DNA of 64,000 nucleotides from positions 484,501-548,500 of the forward strand of contig JAOTOL010001552.1 in NCBI GenBank assembly GCA_034440575.1, given 5' to 3'. Below, one piece after another: positions 1 through 11,036 of this stretch. Under the pieces are notes generated by a model. That model worked only from the letters and a program-made list of their open reading frames with translations, was not told the origin of the DNA and did no database searches. This DNA is from Imbricaverruca yamaguchii (Eukaryota > Arthropoda > Thecostraca > Neoverrucidae). Positions within the stretch are counted from its first letter, which is position 1, and every line of letters begins with the position of its first letter. The translations under genes were made by a program, and so were the position numbers.

Positions 1-1330
1 CGAATTAGCGTATAAATAACATGGTGCGATTAACATTCGCATTCAAGCGTGTGCATTCAGGCATGGCTTCGACGTTCATTCAGTAACCACCAGTGAGGAG
101 GTGATCTTATGTCCTCGCCATCTAGCATGCACATCTAAACCACTGCCTGCAATTAAAAAAGAGTACGTGCTGGGAAGACATTTTGAGTGTGCGTCTCCCC
201 TCCCCCACCACCACCACCAAGAAGCGCCTGCTGCGTGGATCCCCAACCCTTCGCCAGAGTGGGGGACTTAGTCGTACATCATTTTACGAGAGTGTAACCC
301 TCAGAGAAGGACGGTCGCCAATACCGGCGATTTCTCGCGGGCACCCGGCAGCGGCGGAGGCAATGCGCCACCGTTTGGCTTCACTGATGACACATCCTGT
401 GCGGATCTTTAAGTGCAAAAGGACTTCGACATGTTCGGTCGCCGATTTGACAGCATTTCTGAAGTTTCGATCGGCGCATTTTGTGCTGAATTACTAGTTA
501 TTGACTACTTCAGTGCATTTAATCCACTCAGCAAATTAAAATGGAGTGCTCTTGGACGTTCTCAGACACCATCTCACCGGATACCGCATCGAAATCAAAC
601 GTAGCAAACGACCTCGGACGACCTTTTAACGAAGCATACATTCAAGACATACGCAGCCCGAATTCGATGGTGAATTCGACCATTGGTGGCGGCGGTGATT
701 TGTGCTTTAGGCCGCAGCGACTATCTGGGCCATTATGCGCCATCAGCGCCCTTGGGAATAGCAAAGACGCCATTTGGACGCCTTTCCCTGCCTTCGTATA
801 TCACACTTTGCGTGCACTGCTAGGGTTTGACTTGAGCCATGTACACTTGAAGACCATACTACAATGTTTCATGCGAAACTAGCTGCACTCTAGGGCCCAG
901 CGTGCGATTTAAGTTGATTGTTTTGGTTTTAGGGCGCATCGACCACAATGACCACGTGGCGCACACAGCTGGAGGCTTTATCGCAACTACATGTGCGGTC
1001 CGGTCGAACCTGCTGATACCGGACGTGTAGGACACCTTTCACATTTTACCAGTTCTGAAGCGTCACTGGTGGACCGAAAACATGAACGCCGGGGAGACAA
1101 TGCACTCGTCATGCACATCGCATGACACGTTTCACAGTTTGGCTCTTTCTCAGTTGGAGACGAAATAACGAGCGGGTGACGGGCCTTCAGACCTTCTCCA
1201 ACGGGAAGGAAGGCCGGCGAGATGCGCTCGCTACGAGCGCATCTCGCCGCTACGCTAGTGTTAACCACTAACTGACACAGTGCTCCACACTGACACACTG
1301 TGTCGCCAATGCTCCGAAACAGCCGCCGGC
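1..1330. other. No gene recognised (LCMT1 intron, left edge)
   Basis: This should be intron of LCMT1 downstream of the 1619 donor. I could not find the remaining LCMT1 exons here. Open frames such as 541-882 (+) match nothing I know. It holds a copy of a short dispersed motif around 914-953 (TTTTAGGGCGCATCGAC) and a perfect hairpin at 1216-1248. Confidence 0.4.
1216..1248. repeat. Perfect hairpin, 15-bp arms, 3-nt loop
   Basis: GGCGAGATGCGCTCG is followed by CTA and then its exact reverse complement. It lies in an LCMT1 intron about 370 bp below the exon 3 donor. Function is unknown; it is too long and too perfect to be ordinary chance, and could be a mobile-element end. Confidence 0.85.
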
Positions 1331-1515
1331 TGGCGCATCCCCGACCACCTACCACCAGCTTCCACCAGCTGGAGCATCCCCGACCACCTACCACCAGCTG
1401 CCACCAGCTGGAGCATCCCCGACCACCTACCACCAGCTGCCACCAGCTGGCGCATCCCCGACCACCTACCACCAGCTGGCACATCCCCGAACATCTGCCA
1501 CCAGCTGCCACCTGA
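1325..1515. repeat. Minisatellite, about 39-bp unit, about 4 copies
   Basis: Tandem units with core GGAGCATCCCCGACCACC followed by TACCACCAGCTG. It lies in the LCMT1 intron downstream of the 1619 donor. Similar sequence (GTGGTCGGGGATGCGGCAGC on the minus strand, near 1540-1560) lies closer to the exon, so the array seems to have grown from intron sequence near the donor. Confidence 0.9.
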
Positions 1516-1618
1516 CCTGCTTATCATCCGACACAGCCGCCCGCTGCCGCATCCCCGACCACCTGCCGTCTAACCTGCCCAGCCGGCAGCCAACTCGAAC
1601 ACGCCCGCCGCCGCTCAC

Positions 1619-1860
1619 CATCTCGTAGTTGACGAAGAGCGCAGTGACCAGTGTGGCGGCCAGGTGGGAGAGCAGCTGGCGCGCCGCCGCCGGCTCCATG
1701 TACACCAGCACACACTCGGCCAGCACCAGCGTGGGCCGATCGGCGCGCAGCTCACACTCGGCGAGCGCGCGCCGCACGGCCGCCAGGTCGGCCAGGTCCA
1801 CCGGCGCCAGGTGGTAGTCGGTGGCGTGCAGACTGCTGCCCGTCAACCGGACCTCGCCGT
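1619..1860 (-). CDS. LCMT1: LCMT1 exon with LVLAECVLVYM motif
   Basis: Acceptor ttccacag|AC fits the phase-1 end of the previous exon and gives FHFDDGEVRL, then TDYHLAPVDLADL, RPTLVLAECVLVYM and FVNYEM. It ends at donor ATG|GTGAGC, phase 0. The acceptor region is the founding unit of the minisatellite that fills the intron just upstream, so many copies of CCCACAG|ACGG lie in tandem beyond it. A longer or shorter form through one of those decoys cannot be excluded from sequence alone. Confidence 0.9.
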
Positions 1861-4800
1861 CTGTGGAACCGGAGAGTGTCGGAGCTTACCGTCTGTGGGA
1901 GGAATCGGACCTTGCTGTCTGTAGGAGGGAGCCGGATCTCGCCGTCTGTGGGGGCGGGGGTGGGAGAAGGATCCCATCGTCAATGGGAGGGAGAGTTTGA
2001 CCTCACTGTTTGTGGGAGGGGAGTCAGACCTCACCGTCTGTAGGAGAGTTTGGCCTCACGGTCTGTGGGAGGTGAGTCAGACTTCATCTTCTGTGGGAGG
2101 GGAGTCAGACCTCACGGCCTGTAGGAGGGAGATTCGGACCGAAGAGTAACTAAATATAATAACTGAAATTTAATAAACGTTACCGACCGACTTTACCGTT
2201 TGTGGGAGGAGTCGAATTCACGGTATGTAGGACGGATAATTTGACCTCACCGTCTGTGGGAGGGGCGTCAGACCTAACCGTCTGTGGGAGGGGCGTCAGA
2301 CCTCACCGTCTGTAGGAGTTGGACCTAACCGTCTGTGGGATGAGTTGGACCTAACCGTCTTTAGCAGGGGAGTCAGACCTAACCGTCTGCGGGAGGAGTC
2401 AGACCTAACCCTATGTGGGAGGGGTGTCCGACCTAACCTTCTGTGGAAGGTACGTCAGACATAATCGTCTGTGGGAGGAAAGTTTGACCTATTCATCTGT
2501 GGGAAGAGAGTCAGACCTAAGCGTCTGTGGGAGGGGAACCAGACCTAACCGTCTGTGGGAGAAGTCGGACCTCATTGTCTATAGGAGGGTTTGACCCCAC
2601 CGTTTGTGGGAGGGGAGTCAGACCTAACCGTTTGTGAGAGTAGGACCTCATCGTCCGCAGGAGGGTTTGACCCCACCGTTTGTGGGAGGAGAGCCAGACC
2701 TAAGTGCCTGTGGGAGGAGTTGGATGTCACGGTCTGCATGAGGGAGAGTTCGACCTGACTGTCTGTGGGAGGGGATGGGTGGTGGTCTGTCACGTGAAAA
2801 CTTCTGCCAGTGTGTAACCTTGAAGGTTTAGAGGACAGGCTCGAATCACTCAGCACACATGACGTCGACGTAGGAGTCACTGGGCCAATTTTAAAGCTAT
2901 TTTTTATATCGCACAATTTTTAACTCGACAGCCACAATTCCAGTGCCACTGGAAGCGTGAGGACAGCAGACGGCAAAGGAGCAGCTGTCACCAATTTTGG
3001 AAGAAAAAAAATGACAGCCAATTGACACCGCTTTTCGAGTCCTTGTACACAGCGAGAGCGCACATCATCTGCGGCACCACCAGCTCAGATAAGATCTGGC
3101 AATGCCCTGCTCAGCGTTACCCGGTGTCTGGCAACCCACACGGTACAATTGGAACGCTTCATACGCTATTGCACCATGTTCCAACTGAATATCGACAGCA
3201 ATTTATCTGCCAGAGTAAGATTTCCTACCGAGATTAGCACCATCCACCCTCGCCGCCACTTGATGTTGCCCTGTGTGATAGGACTGAAACACCTTCACAC
3301 TTAAGTCCTGATTTCTGGAACATGCTTAAGTTGTCGCTCCACACAGACGCAGAGTAGCAATGTAAATGCGCTGGATCATCCTAAATCGCTGCCCAAGTGT
3401 CGCTATGCGACAGAAATCATGCTAACACGAGCATTCCAAATGAATGTAAAATGCGGCGCCAAAATTGGTATGAAGGGTAGTGAAATGCATATCGGCAGAC
3501 AGGAAATAAGCTGTCCTGCCTGTTATAGGTTTTTTCAGCAATGTTTGTTTATCGTGATTACTGAAGCAAAAACTTGACTGCTTGAGCATAAGATATCGCC
3601 GAGTATTGCAAACAAACCCAAAGTCTCGCGCCACAGTTAACATTTTTTTAATGCATTTTTTTTAAATTAGATCCGAGTTGTTGCTGGTGTGGTTTTAGGA
3701 ACCAAGATTCTATTGCTAAGCAGAGCTTGTTGCGTGAACCCTGGCCCACCATCCATGAAGTCCAGTTCAACGGCAGAATTTTGATCGAAAGTTTAAAGTG
3801 CCGTCAATGCACCGATACGACCACCCGGTAGCTCGTCCCCGGCCTTATCGGGCCAGCTGCCAACTAACATTCCCGGCCGGGGGCTAAACGCGAGCGCGCG
3901 AAGCGACTGGAACCCTGTGTTCCCATGACAGGGGAGACTAGTGCAGGCCAGCGCTCTAACCAACTGAGCTACCTGTACCACTATTTACTCTGTAAATAGT
4001 GAAATGCACATCAGCGGACGGGTATCGAACTTGCCAATCTCTCCACAGCGTGGGCTTTTACAAACGGGGCTATGTGTAGATTGCATATGGTCTGGTCGGT
4101 TGTATTCCATGTTAATTGAAGGAGTAAGGGTCTTTAACATCAGTGATTGATTGCCGCGCGGAAAATTTCCAAAGTTGCTATGGAACCAAACTGGTAAGAG
4201 GCAGTGGCATATACTATTCCATTACGGGATGGACTTTTCAAAAGACGTTTAATTTTTATTTTTCCCAGGAATTTACAGACTAACGTTTAGTTCTCCTTGC
4301 TGGCCACACCACGGCGCTGGTAGTCAATGCACGGGCTTGTCTCATAACGTGCTTGTCACCATTTCGTGGCGTTGCTGCCTTCCAACAGTTAGCTGCCTAT
4401 TGGCAGCGGACTTACCGTCAAAGTGAAAAGCCGATAGCAGACCCTTTTGTCTTTTAATGTGCATGACCTTGGAGGACGTGACTTGTGGGAAGTCGAGCTC
4501 CACGTAACTGCTGAAGCGCACGCCACCACTCTTCAGACGCCAGTAGAGTGTATCGAAGCCAGCCCCTACGGACAAAACCTGCCACCGGGAGCAGCAGAAG
4601 CGCTCGTCACATCAGCACCGAATCCAACCATTGCCAAATCCTGAGTAAGAAATACGGCTTTCATAGGCACTGGTCGCTGCCGTCTCATTTCATGTAAGCG
4701 CTGGCGTACACTGGGTGAGACGTAATTGGTCTGAGTGAAGTTGGATTGGTTTGTGCGATAAATAGGTGGTACGAGGCAGGTATAACGGAACACCTGGGGT

Positions 4801-5727
4801 GTCCGGCAAACGCCTCACCTGTGAGCACCACATATTGGTTTGCTGGTTCAGGAACTGCGATTTGTGGCTGGCTGTCTACAATACTGGGTACCTGAATTGG
4901 TGGGTGGGATATCTTTTGGGGATCCTAGTCATAATTAGCGTAGTGATATATGCCCTTCCACAGTTATGGGTTAGCAGTGCACCAAAATGTGTAAACGTGG
5001 GTAGAAAATCAATCCCAACCTGGAATAATCTTCCACCACCCATCCAAGCAATGTGATCTATAATTTCCCACTTCCGTATTTGAATTATCTTGCACACAAA
5101 ATAGGCATTACACCAAAAACGTTCAGCAGTCAGAAAGCGGCATTCAATGTTATCGCTACCACCATTGAGTTCAAGGTAAACTAAATATTGGCTTCAAACG
5201 TGTTGCTCTGAAATCCTGTATTGCACTTCCTTCCTACCTCAATTTTTCACCTTCATACAACCAGTTCAAAAATGTTTTTCTCCCCGAACATCCAAGTCCA
5301 AAATGAATTTGTGACAAGGTATGTCAAATTGCATATGATGCAGTTTCATTGAACTCTAGGTGAAATAGTTTTCAGACAAAAAAATGTTTGAAAACATTCC
5401 GAAATCAAACTCCTAACAGGTCCTCGTGATGATGATTACTGTCTTTTACGACACATCGACCGTTGAGTCATGTAGCGTCACCAATCTCTCACACCGATTG
5501 GTCGCGGGCGAAGAGTAGCGACAGCCTAACAGGTCCTCCTAACCGTACCATAGAGTACCATAGACAGGTCACTGTAAACTTAATGTCGCATAAATCACAA
5601 AATAAGCAACAAATCATTTAAGGATCGGAATGATTCAGCTGTTTTCCTTTGCTCCCGTTCTACTTATCGCTTCCTGTCTCATTTTTTTCTGTCTATCTGT
5701 CTGTCTGTCTGTCTCCCTCCCTCCCCT

Positions 5728-5758
<31 letters not shown>

Positions 5759-6225
5759 GCACACTGTTTTCCTCTCTCTTTCTTTTTGATTTCCGGATAC
5801 ATCGGGTTATGATCAGATCAACATGTCAATCAGCCACGTTTCATTCAATCTCTGGCCAGCATGAAGTAACTGCAACTTGGAGGACGTCAAACTCCACCAA
5901 GAACCCCGAGCCCACAAACAATCCAAGTGCCCATCAATGACTGGAAGCCCACCAATCACACCAGGGCCCACTAGGAGCCCAAGAGCCCACCAGCGAGACG
6001 TGAGCGCACCTGGGAGTCGGCGCCGCAGCGCGACACGAACGCCTCCACCAGGCGGCGCACGGCCAGCGTGCGCGCGTAGTAGCCGCGGTGGATCTCGGGT
6101 GCCTTGCGCTCGAAGCGGCGCACGAAGAACGGCAGGAACGGGTCGTCCCAGTAGCCATGCGCCACGGCGCTGCGCTTGCAAGCGCTGGCGTCGTCGTTGG
6201 TGAGCATGACGCCCTCCTGGCCCAT
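1619..6225 (-). CDS. LCMT1: Leucine carboxyl methyltransferase 1, 5' part (three exons; runs off the left edge)
   Basis: LCMT1 is a cytosolic SAM-dependent enzyme that methylates the C-terminal leucine carboxylate of the PP2A catalytic subunit and so steers assembly of PP2A holoenzymes. Three exons join in frame: 6010-6225, 4416-4578 and 1619-1860, together 621 nt or 207 residues. Family landmarks in order are the ASACKRSAVAHGYWDDPF block, RKAPEIHRGYYAR, the SAM-binding VLSVGAGFDTLYWRLK, YVELDFPQVTSSK, the LVLAECVLVYM strand and FVNYEM. All match the family order known from human LCMT1 (334 residues), so roughly the last 125 residues should lie left of base 1. The first ATG is uncertain because the reading frame stays open upstream into a 21-bp repeat. 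The gene lies in the same direction as RSF1, about 3.9 kb away. Identification comes from remembered family motifs, not from a search. Confidence 0.95.
1861..2790. repeat. 28-bp minisatellite made of LCMT1 exon 3 acceptor copies
   Basis: About 33 units of 23-28 bp, plus-strand consensus GACCTAACCGTCTGTGGGAG plus a variable tail. On the gene strand each unit reads CTCCCACAG|ACGGTTAGGTC, the same as the real exon 3 acceptor and the first bases of the exon (ttccacag|ACGGCGAGGTC). The array begins exactly at the real junction and is broken by an AT-rich patch around 2140-2200. Confidence 0.92.
3648..3981 (-). mobile_element. tRNA-derived SINE, family A, copy 1
   Basis: On the minus strand a tRNA-like head with box A (TAGCTCAGTTGGTTAGAGCG) and box B (GGTTCCAGTCGC) is followed by a conserved body (GCTGGCCCGATAAGGCCGGG) and a tail ending in an A-rich run after ACTCGGATCTAATTT. 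It lies in an LCMT1 intron. The same head, body and tail occur at 13915-14262 and 54034-54335. Confidence 0.88.
4416..4578 (-). CDS. LCMT1: LCMT1 exon with SAM-binding motif
   Basis: Acceptor ggcag|GTTTTG joins directly to the preceding exon to give SQ|VLSVGAGFDT, the SAM motif I of the family. It continues with LYWRLK and YVELDFPQVTSSK and ends at a consensus donor G|GTAAGT, phase 1, after FHFD. Length is 163 nt. Confidence 0.93.
4766..5260 (+). other. Possible retroelement remnant in LCMT1 intron 1
   Basis: A plus-strand stretch around 4990-5055 reads IPTWNNLPPPIQAM, which resembles the WNxLP motif near the C terminus of LINE-encoded proteins. No other domain is visible, so this is weak. 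The rest of the stretch shows nothing I recognise. Confidence 0.25.
5451..5526 (-). mobile_element. SINE family B body fragment
   Basis: CGACACATCGACCGTTGAGT through GGGCGAAGAGTAGCGACAG matches the body of the full copy at 32508-32657 nearly base for base. The tRNA-like head is missing. Confidence 0.8.
5695..5765. repeat. (CTGT)n / poly-C / (TC)n microsatellite
   Basis: Simple repeat of CTGT units running into CCCTCC, a C run and TC dinucleotides, in LCMT1 intron 1. Exact length is assembly-sensitive. Confidence 0.9.
5880..6009. repeat. Degenerate about 20-bp repeat next to the LCMT1 exon 1 donor
   Basis: Reading the gene strand from the donor, GGTGGGC-type words recur every 17-25 bp (CTGGTGGGCTC, TAGTGGGCCC, TTGGTGGGCTT and so on). 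It is weak but fits the pattern of tandem growth at splice junctions seen elsewhere in this window. Confidence 0.45.
6010..6225 (-). CDS. LCMT1: LCMT1 first recognised coding exon
   Basis: Encodes the N-terminal family block with ASACKRSAVAHGYWDDPF and RKAPEIHRGYYAR. It ends at a donor reading CAG|GTGCGC, phase 0. I start it at the ATG at 6225 (MGQEGVML), where the conserved part begins. The frame continues upstream to an ATG at 6315, but that stretch encodes a 7-residue repeat from a 21-bp tandem repeat, so translation there is doubtful. An untranslated first exon further upstream is possible. Confidence 0.88.
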
Positions 6226-6249
6226 GGTGATCCGGCTGGCCGACGCCAG

Positions 6250-6465
6250 GGTGGCACCACTGTTGGTCTTCACAGCACTGCTGATGGCCTCAACAATACT
6301 GCTGATGGCCTCCACAGCACTGTTGGTGGCCTACACAGCACTGCTGATGACCTCTTTAATGCTGCTGATGGCCTCCGCAGCACTGCTGATGGCCTTCACA
6401 GCACTGTTGATGGTCCACACAGCACTGCCAATGGTTTACACAACACTGCTGGTACCACTGATACT
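6250..6465. repeat. 21-bp tandem repeat at the LCMT1 5' end
   Basis: About nine units of CAGCACTGCTGATGGCCTTCA, period exactly 21, so frames stay open as 7-residue repeats on both strands. It lies directly upstream of the first recognised LCMT1 exon and makes the true start hard to place. Confidence 0.92.
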
Positions 6466-6499
6466 ACTACACAGCTGACCAAGTTTACTGCCATCCCCT

Positions 6500-7860
6500 C
6501 TTCTTAGCACTTCATCTGAAAGAAATGCAACCATCAAGTAGCTAGTTATTTTGGCATTGGAGCAAGATGGTGATGAATGTTTTGAATGATTCTGGCTTTC
6601 TGGTTAGGTTAGGTTAGACTAGATTACATTATACTATAATACATTTTTATATATTATGCTACATTACCTTAGACTATGTCAGGTTAGGGTATATATGCTT
6701 TATTTAGTATTCATTTATTCATATATATACATATATATACTTTTTAAACTCTTGATTATAAGCAGAACACCCAGTGAATGTCAGTAGAAAAACCAGATAT
6801 GGCTACATGCAAGATACACCATGTATCAGTATAAATTTAGCTTTGATTTGTAGTGGTTGCATTCCAGTATCCCACATAATTATTAAGCTTTCTTTTCGGA
6901 AAAATCATGCAGGTTTATAATTTTCCAACAACACAGTGTCATTCCTATGGAGGTTAATTGCTCAAATTGTTCGAAGGTATGCCTGTATTTGTTTTCAAGG
7001 AATTCCACAGCCACAAAATTTATAAGCTCCTTCTTGCAGCATCAAAGCTTCATAAGCCACAGTTTAATATGGTGCAGGTCATACACCAAAAAGGTACAAA
7101 TAAAGGAGCCACATCCTGGATGAGCACATTATGGTCGGTAAATGTTTGCACTATTAACTTATAAAACACTGTTAATGTCACAGCACATTTCCTCTGTATC
7201 ATGCCTGATGTCATCAATTATATTGTCTGCCTTTGACATAAAAGAAATCATTTGCAGAGAAAATGAATGTTTTCATCATCTTAACCACATCAAAAGCATT
7301 ATTACAAAATTCCAAAGAAATAAATTTTAGCTTGCTATCCAAATTTACAGGTTAGGTTTGATCAGGATCTATATCTTCAAAATGTTTTAGAATAAAACAA
7401 AGTTTTATATTTTTTAATAATTTGCTTTCTTGCATTGAAGGTTAGGCAAGGCTATGCTACATTATGTTACATACTTTTTCTTGATTTTAAACATTACTTT
7501 TTATGCTATAATATCGAACACCAAGGCCCTTTCAGTATTATTTTGTATCCAAACTGAAGGGTGCATTTGCAGGGAAATAAATTGTCCCATCAATGTCCAG
7601 CACATTCATTAACGTTGCATTAGGAAAACAATTCAAGAAAGCACAAATTACCTTAAAATACAAACCTGCCGCAGCCTTTTTCTATGCCACTGCTTTTGGA
7701 AAATCGCAAAAATGAATAGAGTACGCCACATTTGTCTCAGTTCATAGCTGCCAAATTTGCTTTCCGTGAAAATCCCCTGGTACCAAAAAAAAGGATTCTC
7801 ACGCAGTTCGAAATAGCGGAGTGAAAAGAGAGCTGGAGGTTTTTTGTGCTTTAATTATGT
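6500..7860. other. AT-rich, CpG-poor intergenic DNA
   Basis: No gene is recognised. Short TTAGG-like runs occur near 6600-6630. A motif around 7600-7660 (CATTCATTAACGTTGCATTA, then AAATTACCTT) resembles stretches at 22455-22505 and 38435-38495, so part of this is an unnamed dispersed repeat. Confidence 0.5.
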
Positions 7861-7879
7861 CTTAGGTGCATTTTTGTAT

Positions 7880-8930
7880 TGATTCGATGTGCAAGATTGT
7901 TTGTGCGGACTGCAAAGCCAATAAATGAAGGTCCCTGAGCCAACCGGGAAGCGCCCTGAGGTAACGGAAGGGTCACCTGAACTGATAGAGCCCTAAACAC
8001 CGCAGATTCCTGATCGTCGGAAAGCGTCCCGAGCCAACATGACGCGTACCTGAGCCGACGGAGGGACCCAGGCCAATATGAGGGGCTCTGGACTGACGGA
8101 GGGGTTTCGGATCGTTGAAGGGCTCTTGGCCTGATGGAGAGGGCCCCGACTAGTAAAGAGGGCCACTGAGTCAACGAAGAGAGATCATGGACAGACGGAA
8201 AGGGTTCATGGTCATCAGAGGACCCAGGGCCATTGGAGTAGGTCCAGACAGGCATGAAGGGGTCTGAACTGGAGGAAGGTCCTCGGATCATTGTTAAAGC
8301 CATCGGCGCGACGGAGATGACTACACCATGTAGAGGGGTCCGGAGCGGTCAAGGGGCCCATGCGAGTCAAGGGAGGCCCACTTTACCATGGAAATTTTTT
8401 AATGTTTGCGCCCTCTTCGGGAAATTTTGAACTTGAATCCTTGAACCTGGGAGCCCTCTGGCTGCTAGGAATCCTCTCCGTCGGCTGTGATCATCCGAGT
8501 CGGCCCAATGGCCCCCTCCATCCGCTCAGTGGACCTTCTTACTGGTTGAGCCTTCGCCGTCAGTCCGAGGATCCATTCACTACCTTGGCCCATTCCCTCG
8601 GCCTAGAGGCTCTTTAAATTGGCCCGGACCGGGGCCCTAGGAACTCTGTCCGTGGGATCTATCATCCCTCCTGTAGTTTCAGTGCTCTCTTCATCATCCA
8701 CCGGCACCATCTCCACCGGCCGGGTGCACCTTTCATCAGCCCAGTGGGCCTTCACATCGGTGCAGCGGCCATTCACGGGGGACTTGCCTTTCAACTGTCG
8801 GCACAGAGCCCTTTCCGGTCGCCTGAATACCCCTAGAGCGACACATTCATCGGATGATTCGTCACGGCCTATGCCAAAACACGTGCTCAACGGCCACTTT
8901 AGCCATGGAGTGGCCATGTTAAGCAGGGGC
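7880..8930. repeat. Two degenerate minisatellites in inverted orientation
   Basis: 7880-8390 holds imperfect units with words such as GGACTGACGGAGGGG and GGCCACTGAG. 8440-8930 holds the reverse complement of the same family (CCGTCAGTCCGAGG, CCGCTCAGTGG). The two arrays face each other around 8390-8440, in the gap between RSF1 and LCMT1. No gene is seen. Confidence 0.7.
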
Positions 8931-10113
8931 GTGCGAGCATCCCGGAACCATTCTACAAGTTTTTCGGTACAATGCCGACGGGGTCGACGTTCGTAGTGAT
9001 GTTCCCAGACCCAGCATTAGCTGGGTGCGGCTGACCCCACCAACATTCACAAGCTTTACCAGAACAAACTGATTAGTGAAGCCAGTGATAGTAACACGTG
9101 TATATATATATATGCATATTGCGTACACTGAAGACAGCTGGATCGCTAGAAGAGAAGCCCAGTGTATTATGGGATGCAGGGATGATTGGTGATTGCAAAT
9201 GTCAATTGTCAATTACAAATAAAGGCCTGAAGGTATTGACGGCAGGACCAGCTCTACAGCATCTCCCAAGTATCCATATAGTTTTTCCTTCCCGTACGTC
9301 CCCAAGGGGAGTACTGTCCAGGCAGCAGTCGGCCGCAGTCGGCCGCTGGCCGAGGCTCAGGCCGTACGCACGGAGCACAAAATAAGAGTCAAAACTGAAA
9401 TGTGAGAACCGGGGAAAATGCTATCTTCCGGGGGCGGAGATGCGAAGTAACGGAGACTGAATTCTGAATGAAAATGCACGGATCTCGCGACGGAGACCTG
9501 CACTACTTGAAATTCGCACGCCGAGTGATTGATGTTAGGTACCACACATAATTTCGGCCGCGGAAGAGACATGTTGTGCAGAGCATGGTTAGAAGCGCAT
9601 GTATTTCACTTCAGTCTTATTCTCTATGGATTGTACAAAACATGAAGACGCATCAGCTACAGCTACGTCTAAATATTAACGACGCACTGTTACAAAAGTA
9701 AAACAGATACCCTCGAAGTCGACTAATGCACATCTCCTAGAGGCGGAAGTTACCAAGCCTTGCAAGGGCTCCGTTAAGATGACATTCTGTTCGCCAGAAA
9801 AAGCTGCTGCATATAGTTCAATACGGCAAACGCGAAGGGAAATAAATATTCTCTGGCTTCCCTTCACGGCGGCCACGCACAATCCCGCATTCGCCCCGCT
9901 CGAAGCCGGCGGCCAGCGATCATTTCAGCGGGCAAATCGAGCAATGAGTTGCGACAATGACGCCATGACGTAAAATCGCGGTCAGCCGCCACCGGCCGGC
10001 TCCGAACAGGGCCGATAACCAACAGTGGACAGAGGAGAGAACAACAGGTAACGATGAGAGTGGTGCATGAGTGGGGGTGATGATTATGGGCGGCTGCAGC
10101 GGCGGCGGCGGCA
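8931..10113. other. Region downstream of RSF1, including its 3' UTR
   Basis: No further coding exon is recognised. The RSF1 3' UTR must begin at 10113 and run leftward. I did not find a clear AATAAA on the gene strand close to the stop; AATAAG near 9616 is a weak candidate. A short (TA)n run lies near 9100-9115. Confidence 0.4.
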
Positions 10114-11036
10114 TCAGTCGTTCTGCGCCTGGCTCGTGAAATACGAAACCAGACCGCCGAACTCGCGAGTGCCGTCCGCCTCGCTGGTGTCCGGCGGCAG
10201 CTGCTGCGGCTGGGCGGGCCGCTGCTGCGGGTACTGCGGCGGCGGCGGAGGCAGCGGCGGCCCGTACCGCATGGCATACATGGGCGGCGACGAGCGCCAC
10301 GGCTGGTGCGGGCTGGGCGCCGGTCCGCCTGGCATGGTGGCTGGCGGCCGTAGCGCCGGGTGGTACGGCTGTCCCGGATAGAACGGCGGCGGCGGTGGCG
10401 GCCGGCCAGCCGCGCCGTACGGGTGCGGCAGCCGACCGGCGGTGCTGCTCGGCAGGCCCGGGTGCGGGTGGAACGACTGGCCGGGCACCGGCACGGGCCC
10501 GGACACGGGCACAGGCGCGGCGGCGACCGCCGCTGGCGGCGGTGCGCCCGGGTAGCGCGCCGGCGGCCGCACCAGCATGTGGCCGCCGGCCATCGATACG
10601 GGCAAGCCGCGGCCGGCCGGCGGCGGCGGCGGTGGTGGCGGCCGCAGCGGTGTCAGGCCCTGCAGGCTCACCGGCGGCGGCGACGCCGGGCTGGGCGACC
10701 GCTGCAACGCCTGTAGCAGCCGGTTGGGCGGCGGCGGCCCGGCCGGCAACGACTCGCCGGCCGGCGCCGCCTCGGGCTCCCGCTCGAGCATGGGCTCGGG
10801 CTGGGGCACGGGCTGCAGCTGCGGCGCGGCCGCCGCCTCGGCCGGAGCGGGCGCCAGCTCGATCGCCGCCTCCTCAGGCGAAGGCTCGACTGGAGACGGC
10901 GCGGGAGCGGCGGCAGGCTCGGCCACCGGCTCCGGCGAAGGCGACAGCGGCTTCTTGTCCTTCCTCTGTGGGATCTTGTTCATGTCTTCGTCGCTGTCGC
11001 CTTCCTCGTCTTCAGCCGCATCTTCCATTTCTTTCT
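10114..11036 (-). CDS. RSF1: RSF1 exon 15 (terminal, Pro/Ala-rich)
   Basis: Acceptor acccacag|AG completes Glu and gives KEMEDAAEDEEGDSDEDMNK and KDKKPLSPSPEP, followed by about 240 residues rich in Pro, Ala and Gly (YPGAPPPAAV, PPPPPFYPGQPYHP) and the terminus FGGLVSYFTSQAQND with a stop at 10114-10116. The proline-rich tail is not something I know from vertebrate RSF1. The DNA is very GC-rich and both strands stay open. Confidence 0.88.

Noticed and set aside
987..1527. Trp/Gly-rich minus-strand frames
   Set aside because: Translation of the 39-bp LCMT1 intron minisatellite.
3955..3985. Possible functional tRNA gene
   Set aside because: Box A and box B are present, but the acceptor stem does not pair and the sequence continues into the SINE body.
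6600..6630. TTAGG telomere-like repeat
   Set aside because: Only about three units; it could be chance or a decayed interstitial repeat and gives only weak support for an arthropod.
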